Source: Christiangramia sp. (GTDB taxonomy: Bacteria > Bacteroidota > Bacteroidia > Flavobacteriales > Flavobacteriaceae). Taken from it: a stretch of 15,590 nucleotides of DNA. The notes beneath the pieces are model-generated. The model made no database searches. It saw only the letters and a list, made by a program, of their open reading frames with translations, and was not told the DNA's origin. The stretch covers positions 1 through 15,590 of the forward strand of contig JAHELO010000004.1 in the NCBI GenBank assembly GCA_024644145.1, in the 5' to 3' direction. This document shows positions 1-7,278 of the stretch, in pieces. Position numbers and translations under genes: made by a program. The stretch's first letter is position 1, and each line of letters opens with the position of its first letter.

Positions 1-10
1 TCAAATTCTT

Positions 11-439
11 ATGAAAAAAATATTCCCTGTGATCGCTCTGCTTTTAGCCCTATCTGCATGTTCCGGATCTGATGACAGCCTGCGTAATAATCCCAATTTA
101 CCCAATGTGAATTTTCGGTTCCAACTCAATCTAAGTTTTCCTGAATACAATAAACTCCAGTTTCCCGGCAATTCATATGCCACCTATAATTACGGGGTAA
201 GAGGAGTGGTTATATATAACATCAATAACTCTCAATATGTAGCTTTTGAGCTAAGTGATCCCAATCATCCGCCTAGCAATTGTTCAGGCATGACGGTGAG
301 CGGGGTGATCGCAAGTTGCGGTTGTGACAATAATAAATATAATATCATCACCGGGGAGCTTACCGAAGGCGACGGCCAGTATACTATGAAGCCATATCGC
401 GTTCAACGCTCTGGCAATACCCTGGATGTATATAATTAA
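11..439 (+). CDS. Small lipoprotein with degenerate Rieske-like fold
   Basis: The 142-residue protein begins with a short lysine-rich signal peptide and a lipobox (LSAC, lipidated Cys17), followed by a Ser/Asp-rich tether, so it should be an envelope lipoprotein. The region around residues 80-141 has the layout of the Rieske [2Fe-2S] fold: a His/Cys segment (HPPSNC, 86-91), then a CGCDNNKYNIITGE segment (103-116) that matches the second Rieske box (CxxHGxxFxxxTGE), then a short strand ending NTLDVYN. The ligand pattern is broken: the second-box His is Asp106 and the first-box CxH is missing, so cluster binding is unlikely. Remaining Cys91, Cys103 and Cys105 might form a disulfide. The ATG lies 11 bases into the window, so its promoter is not visible. 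It converges on the thiamin receptor gene across a terminator. The fold call is inference from pattern; the lipoprotein call is firm. Confidence 0.72.
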   Translation: MKKIFPVIALLLALSACSGSDDSLRNNPNLPNVNFRFQLNLSFPEYNKLQFPGNSYATYNYGVRGVVIYNINNSQYVAFELSDPNHPPSNCSGMTVSGVIASCGCDNNKYNIITGELTEGDGQYTMKPYRVQRSGNTLDVYN

Positions 440-471
440 CCTCCTCCTCAGAATTGAAAAGGAGGTCTTTT
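439..471 (+). terminator. Intrinsic terminator after the Rieske-like lipoprotein gene
   Basis: A CCTCC repeat (440-447) can pair with GGAGG (461-465) immediately after the stop codon, and TCTTTT follows. The T-run is short. The hairpin sits in the 46-bp gap between two convergent genes, so it probably separates their transcripts. Confidence 0.55.
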
Positions 472-485
472 ACAGTTCAAATAAT

Positions 486-2867
486 TTAGAATTTCAGGCT
501 TAATCCCAGAAGGAAATTGGTAGTGGCCTGTGGGTAATATCCTGCACCATCAAACGTTTGCTCACCAGAAGGAATATCAGGATTTGGTATGTTAAAGGTG
601 TAATAATAGCCGTTGGAAACATAGTTTTCATTGAAAATATTGTTCACGAGCCCCGTAAGTACTACCTCCTTAAAAATCCACGGTTGCTTCCAGCTATATT
701 GAATATTAAGATCGTTCACAAAATAACTGTCCAGTTTAGAATTTTCGGCTTCTACATTGCTCATGTATTGTTCGCCTACATATTTTGAAAGCAGTTTTAG
801 TTCCAGACCTGTCACCGGCTCGTAATTGACTATGTTGCCAATAACCACTTCCGGCGAGTAAGATATGTCTGTATCTCCATAATTCACAAATTCGCCATTA
901 AAGGTAGACACAAAATCTATATTCTTATTTCGGCTCAACGAAATGTTAGGGAGTACCTCAAGATCATTCAACAACTTTATTCTCGCATCTACTTCTAAAC
1001 CCAGACGGTAACTTTTCCCACTATTCTGCCTTATAAAAGCCCCCACATCATCTATCCCTCCGGTTAAAACAAGTTGATTTTCATAACCCATATAATACAG
1101 GTTAGAATTTATCTGAAAAGTCCTGCTGTTATGTCTCCACCCGAATTCAATATCGTTGAGCTCTTCAGGTTCGGGATCACCATTTTCGTAATCGTTACGG
1201 CTGGGTTCCCTGTGAGCCCGTGCGTACGAGAAGTATAATTGATTGGAATGGTTTATCTCCCAGATTAATCCGGCTTTTGGATTGAAAAAGCTGAAATCGT
1301 CAGAATTTTTAAATCTGGATTGGTCATCCAACAGACCATCGGTATCATATCTAACAGTTCTTAGCTGAAGATCGGCGTAAGCAGAAAGCTTGTTGCTAAG
1401 GGCAAAGTTCGCCTTCGCATAAATATTGAAATCGCTTTTTTCTGCCTTATTAAAATAATAGGGTTCGTAAGGTTCGTTATTTCTTGCAAAGCGGGTATAG
1501 ATCACTTCGCCGAAATGATCTCCATCATACCGGTTCCATCCTCCTCCTAAAGTCGCGTCTATCGTTGCTGTTTCATAATTCAAACTGAAAACTGTACCAT
1601 AGAAGTGGTTGTCCAGCCATTTAGTTCCCACAAGATCTGAAGTATTCACTACCTCGCCGTTTGCAATAAATGACTGCAGACCAAAAGCTTCAAGACTGGC
1701 ATCTTCTTCATATTCTTCATAAAATCCCCTGCCATATGTATAGTGTAAAGCTATATTAGAAGACCATCTCTCTCCCATATCCTGATTCCATAAAAACTGA
1801 TAATGGTCCTGGGAATAATTATCTGTTTGATTATTATAGAATCGGGGTTCGCCATTCCTATCTGTATACAAACCGGCGGGATTAAACCGACGGTTATTTT
1901 CAAGAGTTTCATTATCTATTCCATACCATGCCTGATAGGTTCTTTCCTCGCCCCCAAAAGTGAGGGCCTTTATCAATGTATTTTCATCTACATAGGCAGC
2001 CTGAAGGAAATAGGATTTAAGGTCGCTAGAGGCCCTGTCAATATATCCATCACTGCGTATTTTAGAAGCTCTTCCTCCAAACGAAAAATGATCGTTTATT
2101 AAGCCAGTACTGAATTTTACGGTATGTTTAAAGGTATTGTAAGAGCCTGCACTATTCGAAATTTCTGCCTGGGCCTCTTCCTTATAAGAGTCTGTTAGAA
2201 TATTTAGACTTGCCCCAAAAGCCCCTGCTCCGTTCGTAGAAGTTCCAACACCTCGTTGTAACTGCATATTTTCTACAGATGAAGCAAAATCCCCCAGATT
2301 GACCCAGAAAGTGCCCTGACTTTCCGCATCGTTATATGGAATCCCGTTTATGGTAACATTTACTCTCGTGGCATCACTACCCCGAACCCGAATTCCGGTA
2401 TACCCCACCCCGTTACCGGCATCGGTGGTGGTCACTACGTTAGGCATATAGTTCATAAGAACCGGTATGTCCTGCCCCAGGTTGCGATCCTCAATTTCTT
2501 CATTGCTCAGGTTGCTATAAGTTATGGGCGATTGCCTGTTCACCCTTAAGGCAGACAGAAAAACCTCATCTAAAGTTTCTTCAGCTCCTGCCAAATCTAC
2601 GTCTAACTGTAAATTTTTATCTAATACGATCTTTTTGCTTTTTTGATTCCCGAAAGCAAAGACCAGAATATAATTTCCCTTGTCCAGTGTTAGCTCGTAA
2701 TTCCCGTTCTCATTGGTGAGGGTTCCTTCACCGCTTCCTTTTACATAGACCGCAGCATCTGCCAGAGGATCTCCATTCTCCTTGACTGTTCCTGATATAA
2801 TAAACTGCTGAGCATAAGCCTGTGTGGTGAGTAAGAACAGGCTTACAAGAAATAATACATTTTTCAT
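486..2867 (-). CDS. TonB-dependent outer-membrane receptor, probable thiamin receptor under TPP riboswitch control
   Basis: This is an outer-membrane active transporter energised by TonB. From the chosen start the protein has 793 residues: signal peptide (cleavage expected after AYA at about 19), a carboxypeptidase-regulatory-like beta-sandwich (about 22-105), a plug domain (about 115-230; IRVRGSDATRVNVTINGIP is typical), then a long beta-barrel ending in the usual C-terminal Phe. An in-frame ATG at 2879 would add MLLR. The ATG at 2867 is preferred because it gives a normal signal peptide. No SusD partner is adjacent, which fits a vitamin or siderophore receptor better than a glycan one. The leader contains a TPP riboswitch, so expression should rise when thiamin is scarce. 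TPP-controlled receptors of this type are known in Bacteroidetes as thiamin importers. The substrate here is inferred from that regulation, not from receptor residues. Confidence 0.9.
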   Translation of the reverse strand: MKNVLFLVSLFLLTTQAYAQQFIISGTVKENGDPLADAAVYVKGSGEGTLTNENGNYELTLDKGNYILVFAFGNQKSKKIVLDKNLQLDVDLAGAEETLDEVFLSALRVNRQSPITYSNLSNEEIEDRNLGQDIPVLMNYMPNVVTTTDAGNGVGYTGIRVRGSDATRVNVTINGIPYNDAESQGTFWVNLGDFASSVENMQLQRGVGTSTNGAGAFGASLNILTDSYKEEAQAEISNSAGSYNTFKHTVKFSTGLINDHFSFGGRASKIRSDGYIDRASSDLKSYFLQAAYVDENTLIKALTFGGEERTYQAWYGIDNETLENNRRFNPAGLYTDRNGEPRFYNNQTDNYSQDHYQFLWNQDMGERWSSNIALHYTYGRGFYEEYEEDASLEAFGLQSFIANGEVVNTSDLVGTKWLDNHFYGTVFSLNYETATIDATLGGGWNRYDGDHFGEVIYTRFARNNEPYEPYYFNKAEKSDFNIYAKANFALSNKLSAYADLQLRTVRYDTDGLLDDQSRFKNSDDFSFFNPKAGLIWEINHSNQLYFSYARAHREPSRNDYENGDPEPEELNDIEFGWRHNSRTFQINSNLYYMGYENQLVLTGGIDDVGAFIRQNSGKSYRLGLEVDARIKLLNDLEVLPNISLSRNKNIDFVSTFNGEFVNYGDTDISYSPEVVIGNIVNYEPVTGLELKLLSKYVGEQYMSNVEAENSKLDSYFVNDLNIQYSWKQPWIFKEVVLTGLVNNIFNENYVSNGYYYTFNIPNPDIPSGEQTFDGAGYYPQATTNFLLGLSLKF

Positions 2868-2925
2868 CCGTAATAACATTTACGAATAAAAGGGGCGATT
2901 ATTCTTATTGATTAAATTATTAAAT

Positions 2926-2962
2926 AAAAAATCCTGAAACTGCCGGCAAGGCAAGATCAGGA
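2926..2962 (-). terminator. Intrinsic terminator forming the riboswitch expression platform
   Basis: On the minus strand TCCTGA (2957-2962) pairs with TCAGGA (2932-2937), and an inner TGCC/GGCA stem (2950-2953 with 2941-2944) continues past a symmetric 3-nt internal loop. A run of six T (2926-2931) follows. The structure lies between the aptamer and the receptor start codon. A second hairpin, GGTGC-AAAA-GCACC (2973-2986), sits between aptamer and terminator and could take part in switching. A termination-type switch is therefore likely; the exact antiterminator pairing was not resolved. Confidence 0.75.
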
Positions 2963-2986
2963 GTGCATACATGGTGCTTTTGCACC

Positions 2987-3058
2987 TATCCCTTGGCAGC
3001 ATTACCTGCCCAGGTTCGTTGGGTATGATCTCAGCCGCACAAAGCGGCACCCCTTATG
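2987..3058 (-). promoter_or_regulatory. TPP (THI-box) riboswitch aptamer
   Basis: Read on the minus strand, the conserved THI-box parts appear in order: GGGGTGCC (within 3046-3053), a P3 hairpin GCCGC/GCGGC with loop TTTGT (3034-3048), CTGAGAT (3028-3034), ATACCC (3021-3026), GAACCTG (3011-3017), GGTAATGC (2999-3006) enclosed by a GGCAG/CTGCC stem, and the closing GGGA (2989-2992). This is the full thiamin-pyrophosphate aptamer. It lies in the leader of the receptor gene, about 120 nt before its start, and is followed by an intrinsic terminator, so TPP binding should lower receptor expression. Confidence 0.95.
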
Positions 3059-3069
3059 AGATTATGGCG

Positions 3070-3099
3070 CAAAAGTAATACGCTTTTTTAGAAATGCAA
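3070..3099 (-). promoter_or_regulatory. Bacteroidetes-type promoter for the riboswitch/receptor transcript
   Basis: The minus strand reads TTG (3097-3099), 19 nt, then TACTTTTG (3070-3077), matching the Bacteroidetes -33/-7 consensus TTG-N19-TAnnTTTG. Transcription would begin near 3064, just ahead of the aptamer, as a riboswitch promoter should. Confidence 0.7.
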
Positions 3100-3107
3100 T
3101 ACCTTTG
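3100..3107 (+). promoter_or_regulatory. -7 element (TACCTTTG) upstream of the sensor kinase gene
   Basis: TACCTTTG matches TAnnTTTG and sits 45 nt before the chosen kinase ATG. No good -33 TTG is seen at the expected distance. A TTG codon in frame with the kinase lies inside this element (3105-3107), which argues against that TTG being the translation start. Confidence 0.45.
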
Positions 3108-3152
3108 AAGAGATTTGAAGGAATTGGCTTAATTTTAGATAAATCATATAGA

Positions 3153-5597
3153 ATGTTTAGTGCCCGTCGCTCCATCACTGTAAAAGTAGTAACCGGATAT
3201 GTTATCGTGGCTATTTTAGCCGCTCTGGCAGTCTGGTATGTCTACAACCAGGTAATTTCTTATTCTGAGATAGCACAATCTAATACAGAGAATAACCGCC
3301 AGTTAATCCTTGTGAGCGAGATCACTACAGATCTTAATGAATCTGAAAACACCAGCCGGCGTCTTATCCAGACTGGAGATGAAAAGGACCTCCAGCTCTA
3401 CAATTCCCAAATAGACAGTATAGAATATAAGTTAAGAGAACTTGAAGAGACCTATAAGGTTATAGATCTGGAGAATGAAGTAGACAGTATCTCTAAACTT
3501 CTGGACCGAAAAACCGAAAACCTTAAGGAATTAGTTGCATTAAGGGATACTGATAGGAATACCAACTATTACTCCCGGGTAATTCGTGAGCTTAAAAAGA
3601 TAGATGAGTCTTTCGCCGATGAAAATTACGAACAGCGATTCGCCAATCTGGAACCTCATCAAAGGCGGGTCCTTATCAGGCTGCTGGAATATGCAAAAGA
3701 GGATAATGCGCAGGAATTAACAAACCGGCGGTTGGATTCCCTGGTAAGTTCAGTAAAAAAGGTACTCAGCGAACTCGAGATCGCGAACAGACAGTTCAGG
3801 AATGAGGTCAATCAAAAGGAGAATGAGCTTTTAAACAACGATATGATCCTGAACCAGCAACTACAAAGCCTGCTGGCCGGTCTGGAACAAAAAGAGCGTG
3901 AAAATACGGTTGAAAGGGCCGAGGTATTTCAGAATATGCTGAATAAAACTTCCAATATCATCATCATAGGAAGCTGTATTATCCTGCTAATCATTTTGTA
4001 TTTCATTATTAATATCCTTGGTGATGTGACCCGCAGCCAGCGCTACAGGATGGAACTCGAGGAAGCTAAAGATTTTGCTGAATCCCTTCTGGCTAGCCGC
4101 GAACAGTTTATGGCGGCGATCACGCACGACCTTAGAAGTCCGCTTACCACAGTTATGGGATATGCAGATCTAATTCAGAAAACCGAACTCAACGGGAAGC
4201 AGAAACATTATCTCACTCAGATTAAAAAATCTTCAGAATTCATTCTGAGACTGGTTAATGACCTTCTGGATCTGTCTAAGCTTGAAGCTGGAAAGATGCT
4301 TATAGAAAATCTTTCTTTTAACCCAAAAAAGCTTATACATGATACTGTAAATAACATTATTCCAGCTGAAAAGAATAAAGATGTAGATATCGTTATTAAT
4401 GTCTCCAACGAGACCAATGTACAGATACAGAGCGACCCCTTCAGGATCAAACAAATCCTGGCTAATCTCATCTCGAATGCGTGGAAGTTTACTGAAAAAG
4501 GGGAAATTGTTATTTCAGCAAAACTTAGAGATAATACAGGAATAGGCCATATTCTTGAGATTAGAGTAAAAGATTCAGGGATAGGAATTTCCAAAGAAAT
4601 GCAGGAAACTATTTTTGAAGAATTCTCGCAGGAAAACAGCTCGATAGAAAAACGATTTGGTGGTTCCGGCCTGGGATTGGCCATTAGTAAAAGGCTCACC
4701 CAACTATTAAATGGAGATATTGAACTGGAAAGCGAGCAGGGAAAAGGAAGTGAATTCATCATATCAATCCCCGTTGTTAAGATCTCTGAAACCCGTGAAG
4801 AACCGGAAAGAGCATATGACGAGGAAAAAGAGCCGGAAACTTCCACTATGGATGCCAGCGGTCTACATGCACTCATCGTAGATGATGAACCGGGGCAACT
4901 TTCTTTAACCGTAGAAGTTGCCAAATCTATGGGCTTCAGTATAGACACAGCTGAAAATGGAAAGATTGGTCTTGAGAAACTTCAAACGAATAATTATGAT
5001 ATCTTGCTAACCGATATACAAATGCCTATTCTGGATGGTTTTGCCCTAATAAAATCCATTCGGAATTCTGAAAACCTTCAGAATCTTCCTGTGATTGCCC
5101 TTTCGGGAAGGACAGATATTGAATTAGAAGCATACACAAATGCCGGATTCAACCACAAACTGCTCAAGCCTTACAAACCAGACGAATTAAAACAACATAT
5201 CGCAGATCTGCTTACACTTGTTTATGAAAAGGATGATTCTGAAAACCAGATAACTGAAAATGGACGACTGAAAACTGACTTCTACGATCTTACTGATATC
5301 TATGAATTTTCAGGAAGAGATGAGGAGGCCATGCAAAAGATAATAAATGCCTTTACTGAGGGTGCTTCCAACAGTCTCGAGGAACTTAAGGAAGCCTTTA
5401 CCGAAAATGACCAGGACAGGATGGGAAAACTGGCGCACCGTATGCTTCCCATGCTTCGACAGATGAAAGCTAATGAAGTGATTGCACTACTTATAAAATT
5501 AGAGGCCAGGGAAAAAGTAACACCCCCTGAATTTGATCATTTTGAGAAGAATATCAGGAATTTGATAAATAACCTGGATTCGAAAATCACAGCTTAA
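3153..5597 (+). CDS. Hybrid sensor histidine kinase with receiver and Hpt domains
   Basis: This is a membrane-bound phosphorelay kinase of 814 residues from the ATG at 3153. The reading frame extends upstream to a TTG at 3105, but that codon lies in a promoter-like element. Domains in order: membrane helix 1 (about 12-30); a coiled-coil-rich extracytoplasmic sensor region (about 31-265) of the general CHASE3-like kind, ligand unknown; membrane helix 2 (about 268-290); HisKA with phospho-acceptor His325 (THDLRSPLTT); HATPase with an N box (NLISNAWKF) and G boxes (DSGIGI, GGSGLGLAISK); a receiver with phospho-acceptor Asp621 (LLTDIQMP); and a C-terminal Hpt-like domain with His762 (LAHRMLPMLRQ). 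The layout implies His-Asp-His relay inside one protein, handing phosphate to a separate regulator. The tail-to-tail NtrC-type regulator next door is the obvious candidate partner. Confidence 0.93.
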   Translation: MFSARRSITVKVVTGYVIVAILAALAVWYVYNQVISYSEIAQSNTENNRQLILVSEITTDLNESENTSRRLIQTGDEKDLQLYNSQIDSIEYKLRELEETYKVIDLENEVDSISKLLDRKTENLKELVALRDTDRNTNYYSRVIRELKKIDESFADENYEQRFANLEPHQRRVLIRLLEYAKEDNAQELTNRRLDSLVSSVKKVLSELEIANRQFRNEVNQKENELLNNDMILNQQLQSLLAGLEQKERENTVERAEVFQNMLNKTSNIIIIGSCIILLIILYFIINILGDVTRSQRYRMELEEAKDFAESLLASREQFMAAITHDLRSPLTTVMGYADLIQKTELNGKQKHYLTQIKKSSEFILRLVNDLLDLSKLEAGKMLIENLSFNPKKLIHDTVNNIIPAEKNKDVDIVINVSNETNVQIQSDPFRIKQILANLISNAWKFTEKGEIVISAKLRDNTGIGHILEIRVKDSGIGISKEMQETIFEEFSQENSSIEKRFGGSGLGLAISKRLTQLLNGDIELESEQGKGSEFIISIPVVKISETREEPERAYDEEKEPETSTMDASGLHALIVDDEPGQLSLTVEVAKSMGFSIDTAENGKIGLEKLQTNNYDILLTDIQMPILDGFALIKSIRNSENLQNLPVIALSGRTDIELEAYTNAGFNHKLLKPYKPDELKQHIADLLTLVYEKDDSENQITENGRLKTDFYDLTDIYEFSGRDEEAMQKIINAFTEGASNSLEELKEAFTENDQDRMGKLAHRMLPMLRQMKANEVIALLIKLEAREKVTPPEFDHFEKNIRNLINNLDSKITA

Positions 5598-6939
5598 TAC
5601 CGTATTGCTTTAGCTTATTGTAGAGTGTTTTACGATCTATAGATAACATTCTTGCTGCTTTGCTTTTGTTACCACCGGTTTTTTCCAGTGCATCCAGGAT
5701 CAACTGCTCTTCATTTTTATTCTTGAATAACCCGTAATCATTATCGTTGGTGCGGGTTGAAGTAGCGATTTCGTGCGGAAGCACCTTAAGTGGAATGAGA
5801 TCCTCCTTGGTTAATAATACAGCCCGTTTCACCATATTCTTGAGCTCCCTAAGATTTCCCGGCCAGTTGTAGTTCTTAAAGGCATGAATAGCTTCATCTG
5901 TAAAACCTACGATATTTTTTTCGAGATCTGCATTCGCTTCTTCCAGAAACTGATTAGCGAAAAGCATCAGATCTTCTTTTCTTTCACGTAACGCGGGAAC
6001 TTTTATTGAGAATTCATTTAATCTGTGGTACAGGTCTTCCCTGAAATCTCCTTCTTTTACCGCTTCAGAAAGGTCTTCGTTAGTAGCTGTAACCACGCGA
6101 ATATCCACTTCAATCTCATTATTACTACCTACGGGCTTAATTCTGCGCTCCTGCAGGGCTCTTAAAAGCTGCACCTGAAGTTCATAGGTAAGATTCCCAA
6201 TTTCATCCAGAAAAAGCGTACCACCGTTGGCTGCAGCGAAATGACCTGTTTTATCGTTAATTGCACCGGTGAAAGAACCCTTTAAATGCCCAAAAAATTC
6301 ACTGGAGGCGATTTCTTTAGGAATGGCTCCACAGTCTACCGCAATAAATGGTGCAGAATGTCTTTTGCTTTGTAGATGTATGCTCTTTGCAATTTGCTCT
6401 TTCCCGGTCCCGCTTTCCCCGGTAATAAGCACCGACATGTTCGTGGGCGCCACTAATTCTACATAATCACTTAACCTGCGGGAAGGCTCACTAACTCCTT
6501 TTACCAGGTCCTGGTTTTCCTTAAGAGGTCCCCGGCTCTTTTTCGCAGGCTTTGCCTTCTCCTCCACAGGAGCCACTTGATGAGTATGCAGGGCATTTTC
6601 TATGGTTTGCAGGATAGATTCCGGCCTGAAGGGTTTGGAAACATAATCAAATGCACCTTCTTTCATAGCATTTACCGCCATGCTTATTTCTGCATAGCTG
6701 GTCATGACGATCACCTGGGTAGAAGGATTTTCTGCCTTCACACTTTTTAGTATTTCCAGACCATCATTATCTGGTAAACGCACATCTGTTAGAACAAGGT
6801 CGTATTTATCTGAAGATATTTTTTTGAAGGCTTCAGAAGCTGAATAAACCAGTGCTACCTTGTAATCCCTCTTTTCCAGAAAGGTTTTTAACATGGTTCC
6901 AAATGCAACATCGTCTTCAACGACCAAAACTTTAGACAT
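5587..6939 (-). CDS. Sigma-54-dependent NtrC-family response regulator
   Basis: This is a cytoplasmic transcription activator of 450 residues. The receiver (1-about 120) has the acid pocket Asp9/Asp10, phospho-acceptor Asp52 (LTDVRLP) and Lys102. The AAA+ ATPase domain has Walker A GESGTGKE (174-181), a sigma-54 contact loop that reads GSFTGA (221-226) instead of the usual GAFTGA, and Walker B TLFLDE (241-246). The C-terminus is a Fis-type helix-turn-helix (SKAARMLSIDRKTLYNKLKQ). It activates sigma-54 promoters on phosphorylation. It overlaps the 3' end of the hybrid kinase gene by 11 bp in convergent orientation; partnership is inferred from this and from the free Hpt output of that kinase. 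It has its own -7 element upstream and is insulated from the preceding gene by a strong terminator. Confidence 0.95.
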   Translation of the reverse strand: MSKVLVVEDDVAFGTMLKTFLEKRDYKVALVYSASEAFKKISSDKYDLVLTDVRLPDNDGLEILKSVKAENPSTQVIVMTSYAEISMAVNAMKEGAFDYVSKPFRPESILQTIENALHTHQVAPVEEKAKPAKKSRGPLKENQDLVKGVSEPSRRLSDYVELVAPTNMSVLITGESGTGKEQIAKSIHLQSKRHSAPFIAVDCGAIPKEIASSEFFGHLKGSFTGAINDKTGHFAAANGGTLFLDEIGNLTYELQVQLLRALQERRIKPVGSNNEIEVDIRVVTATNEDLSEAVKEGDFREDLYHRLNEFSIKVPALRERKEDLMLFANQFLEEANADLEKNIVGFTDEAIHAFKNYNWPGNLRELKNMVKRAVLLTKEDLIPLKVLPHEIATSTRTNDNDYGLFKNKNEEQLILDALEKTGGNKSKAARMLSIDRKTLYNKLKQYGIKL

Positions 6940-6962
6940 AGTTCAATTTTAAAAAAGCTTAA

Positions 6963-6970
6963 CAAAGGTA
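6963..6970 (-). promoter_or_regulatory. -7 element (TACCTTTG) of the NtrC-type regulator gene
   Basis: The minus strand carries TACCTTTG, a full TAnnTTTG match, 23 nt upstream of the ATG at 6939 and downstream of the 7005-7038 terminator. No clear -33 TTG is visible. Confidence 0.5.
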
Positions 6971-7004
6971 ATAATCTTTAAATCATTAGTTTTTAAATCG
7001 AACC

Positions 7005-7038
7005 AAAAAAAAGAGAGGTCGTATCTCAACCTCTCTTT
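7005..7038 (-). terminator. Strong intrinsic terminator upstream of the regulator gene
   Basis: A 10-bp perfect stem (AAAGAGAGGT with ACCTCTCTTT, loop 7020-7028) is followed on the minus strand by a run of T covering 7005-7012. It ends minus-strand transcripts coming from the PepSY-like gene before they reach the regulator gene. Confidence 0.85.
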
Positions 7039-7041
7039 CCC

Positions 7042-7065
7042 GGCAATTGTGGTTATATAATTGCC
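7042..7065. other. Hairpin GGCAATT/AATTGCC
   Basis: This is a 7-bp perfect inverted repeat with a 10-nt loop, just upstream (minus strand) of the 7005-7038 terminator. ATTTTT follows on the plus strand, but no plus-strand gene is nearby. Read on the minus strand it would be the middle element of a three-hairpin 3' region. Confidence 0.45.
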
Positions 7066-7119
7066 ATTTTTAACTAATTCCCATTTAACAGATTTCCAGA
7101 ATAACCTTTGCTAAACAGG

Positions 7120-7191
7120 CAAAAAAGTGACTTTGATAGTGTTAGTTTTCTGGTTGTTACATTTCAGAATAAATTCTGAAAAACAGTCACT
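7120..7191 (-). other. Structured non-coding segment, possible terminator or small RNA in a 3' UTR
   Basis: On the minus strand AGTGACT (7185-7191) can pair with AGTCACT (7126-7132), which is directly followed by a T-run (7121-7126). Inside lies a perfect 20-bp palindrome (7162-7181, TTTCAGAAT/ATTCTGAAA). It sits about 90 nt after the stop codon of the PepSY-like gene. The rest of the 338-bp gap between that gene and the regulator gene holds only the hairpins and -7 element listed separately. Confidence 0.4.
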
Positions 7192-7278
7192 CTTTTGCAA
7201 GTTTGCGGGGTAGATTGCCATCTATAAGCTTTTCCATTTGTCTGTTGCCGTGGAGTTGGTTTCTCCATTACCGGACTT

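Noticed and set aside
3105..3152. TTG start giving a 16-residue longer sensor kinase
   Set aside because: The TTG falls inside a TAnnTTTG promoter element, and the ATG at 3153 gives a normal cytoplasmic N-terminus just before the first membrane helix.
4217..4948. Long antisense open frame of 243 codons inside the sensor kinase gene
   Set aside because: It mirrors the codon pattern of the kinase, has a low-complexity Ser/Leu/Ile-rich product with no family signature, and the sense strand encodes intact HisKA, HATPase and receiver domains.
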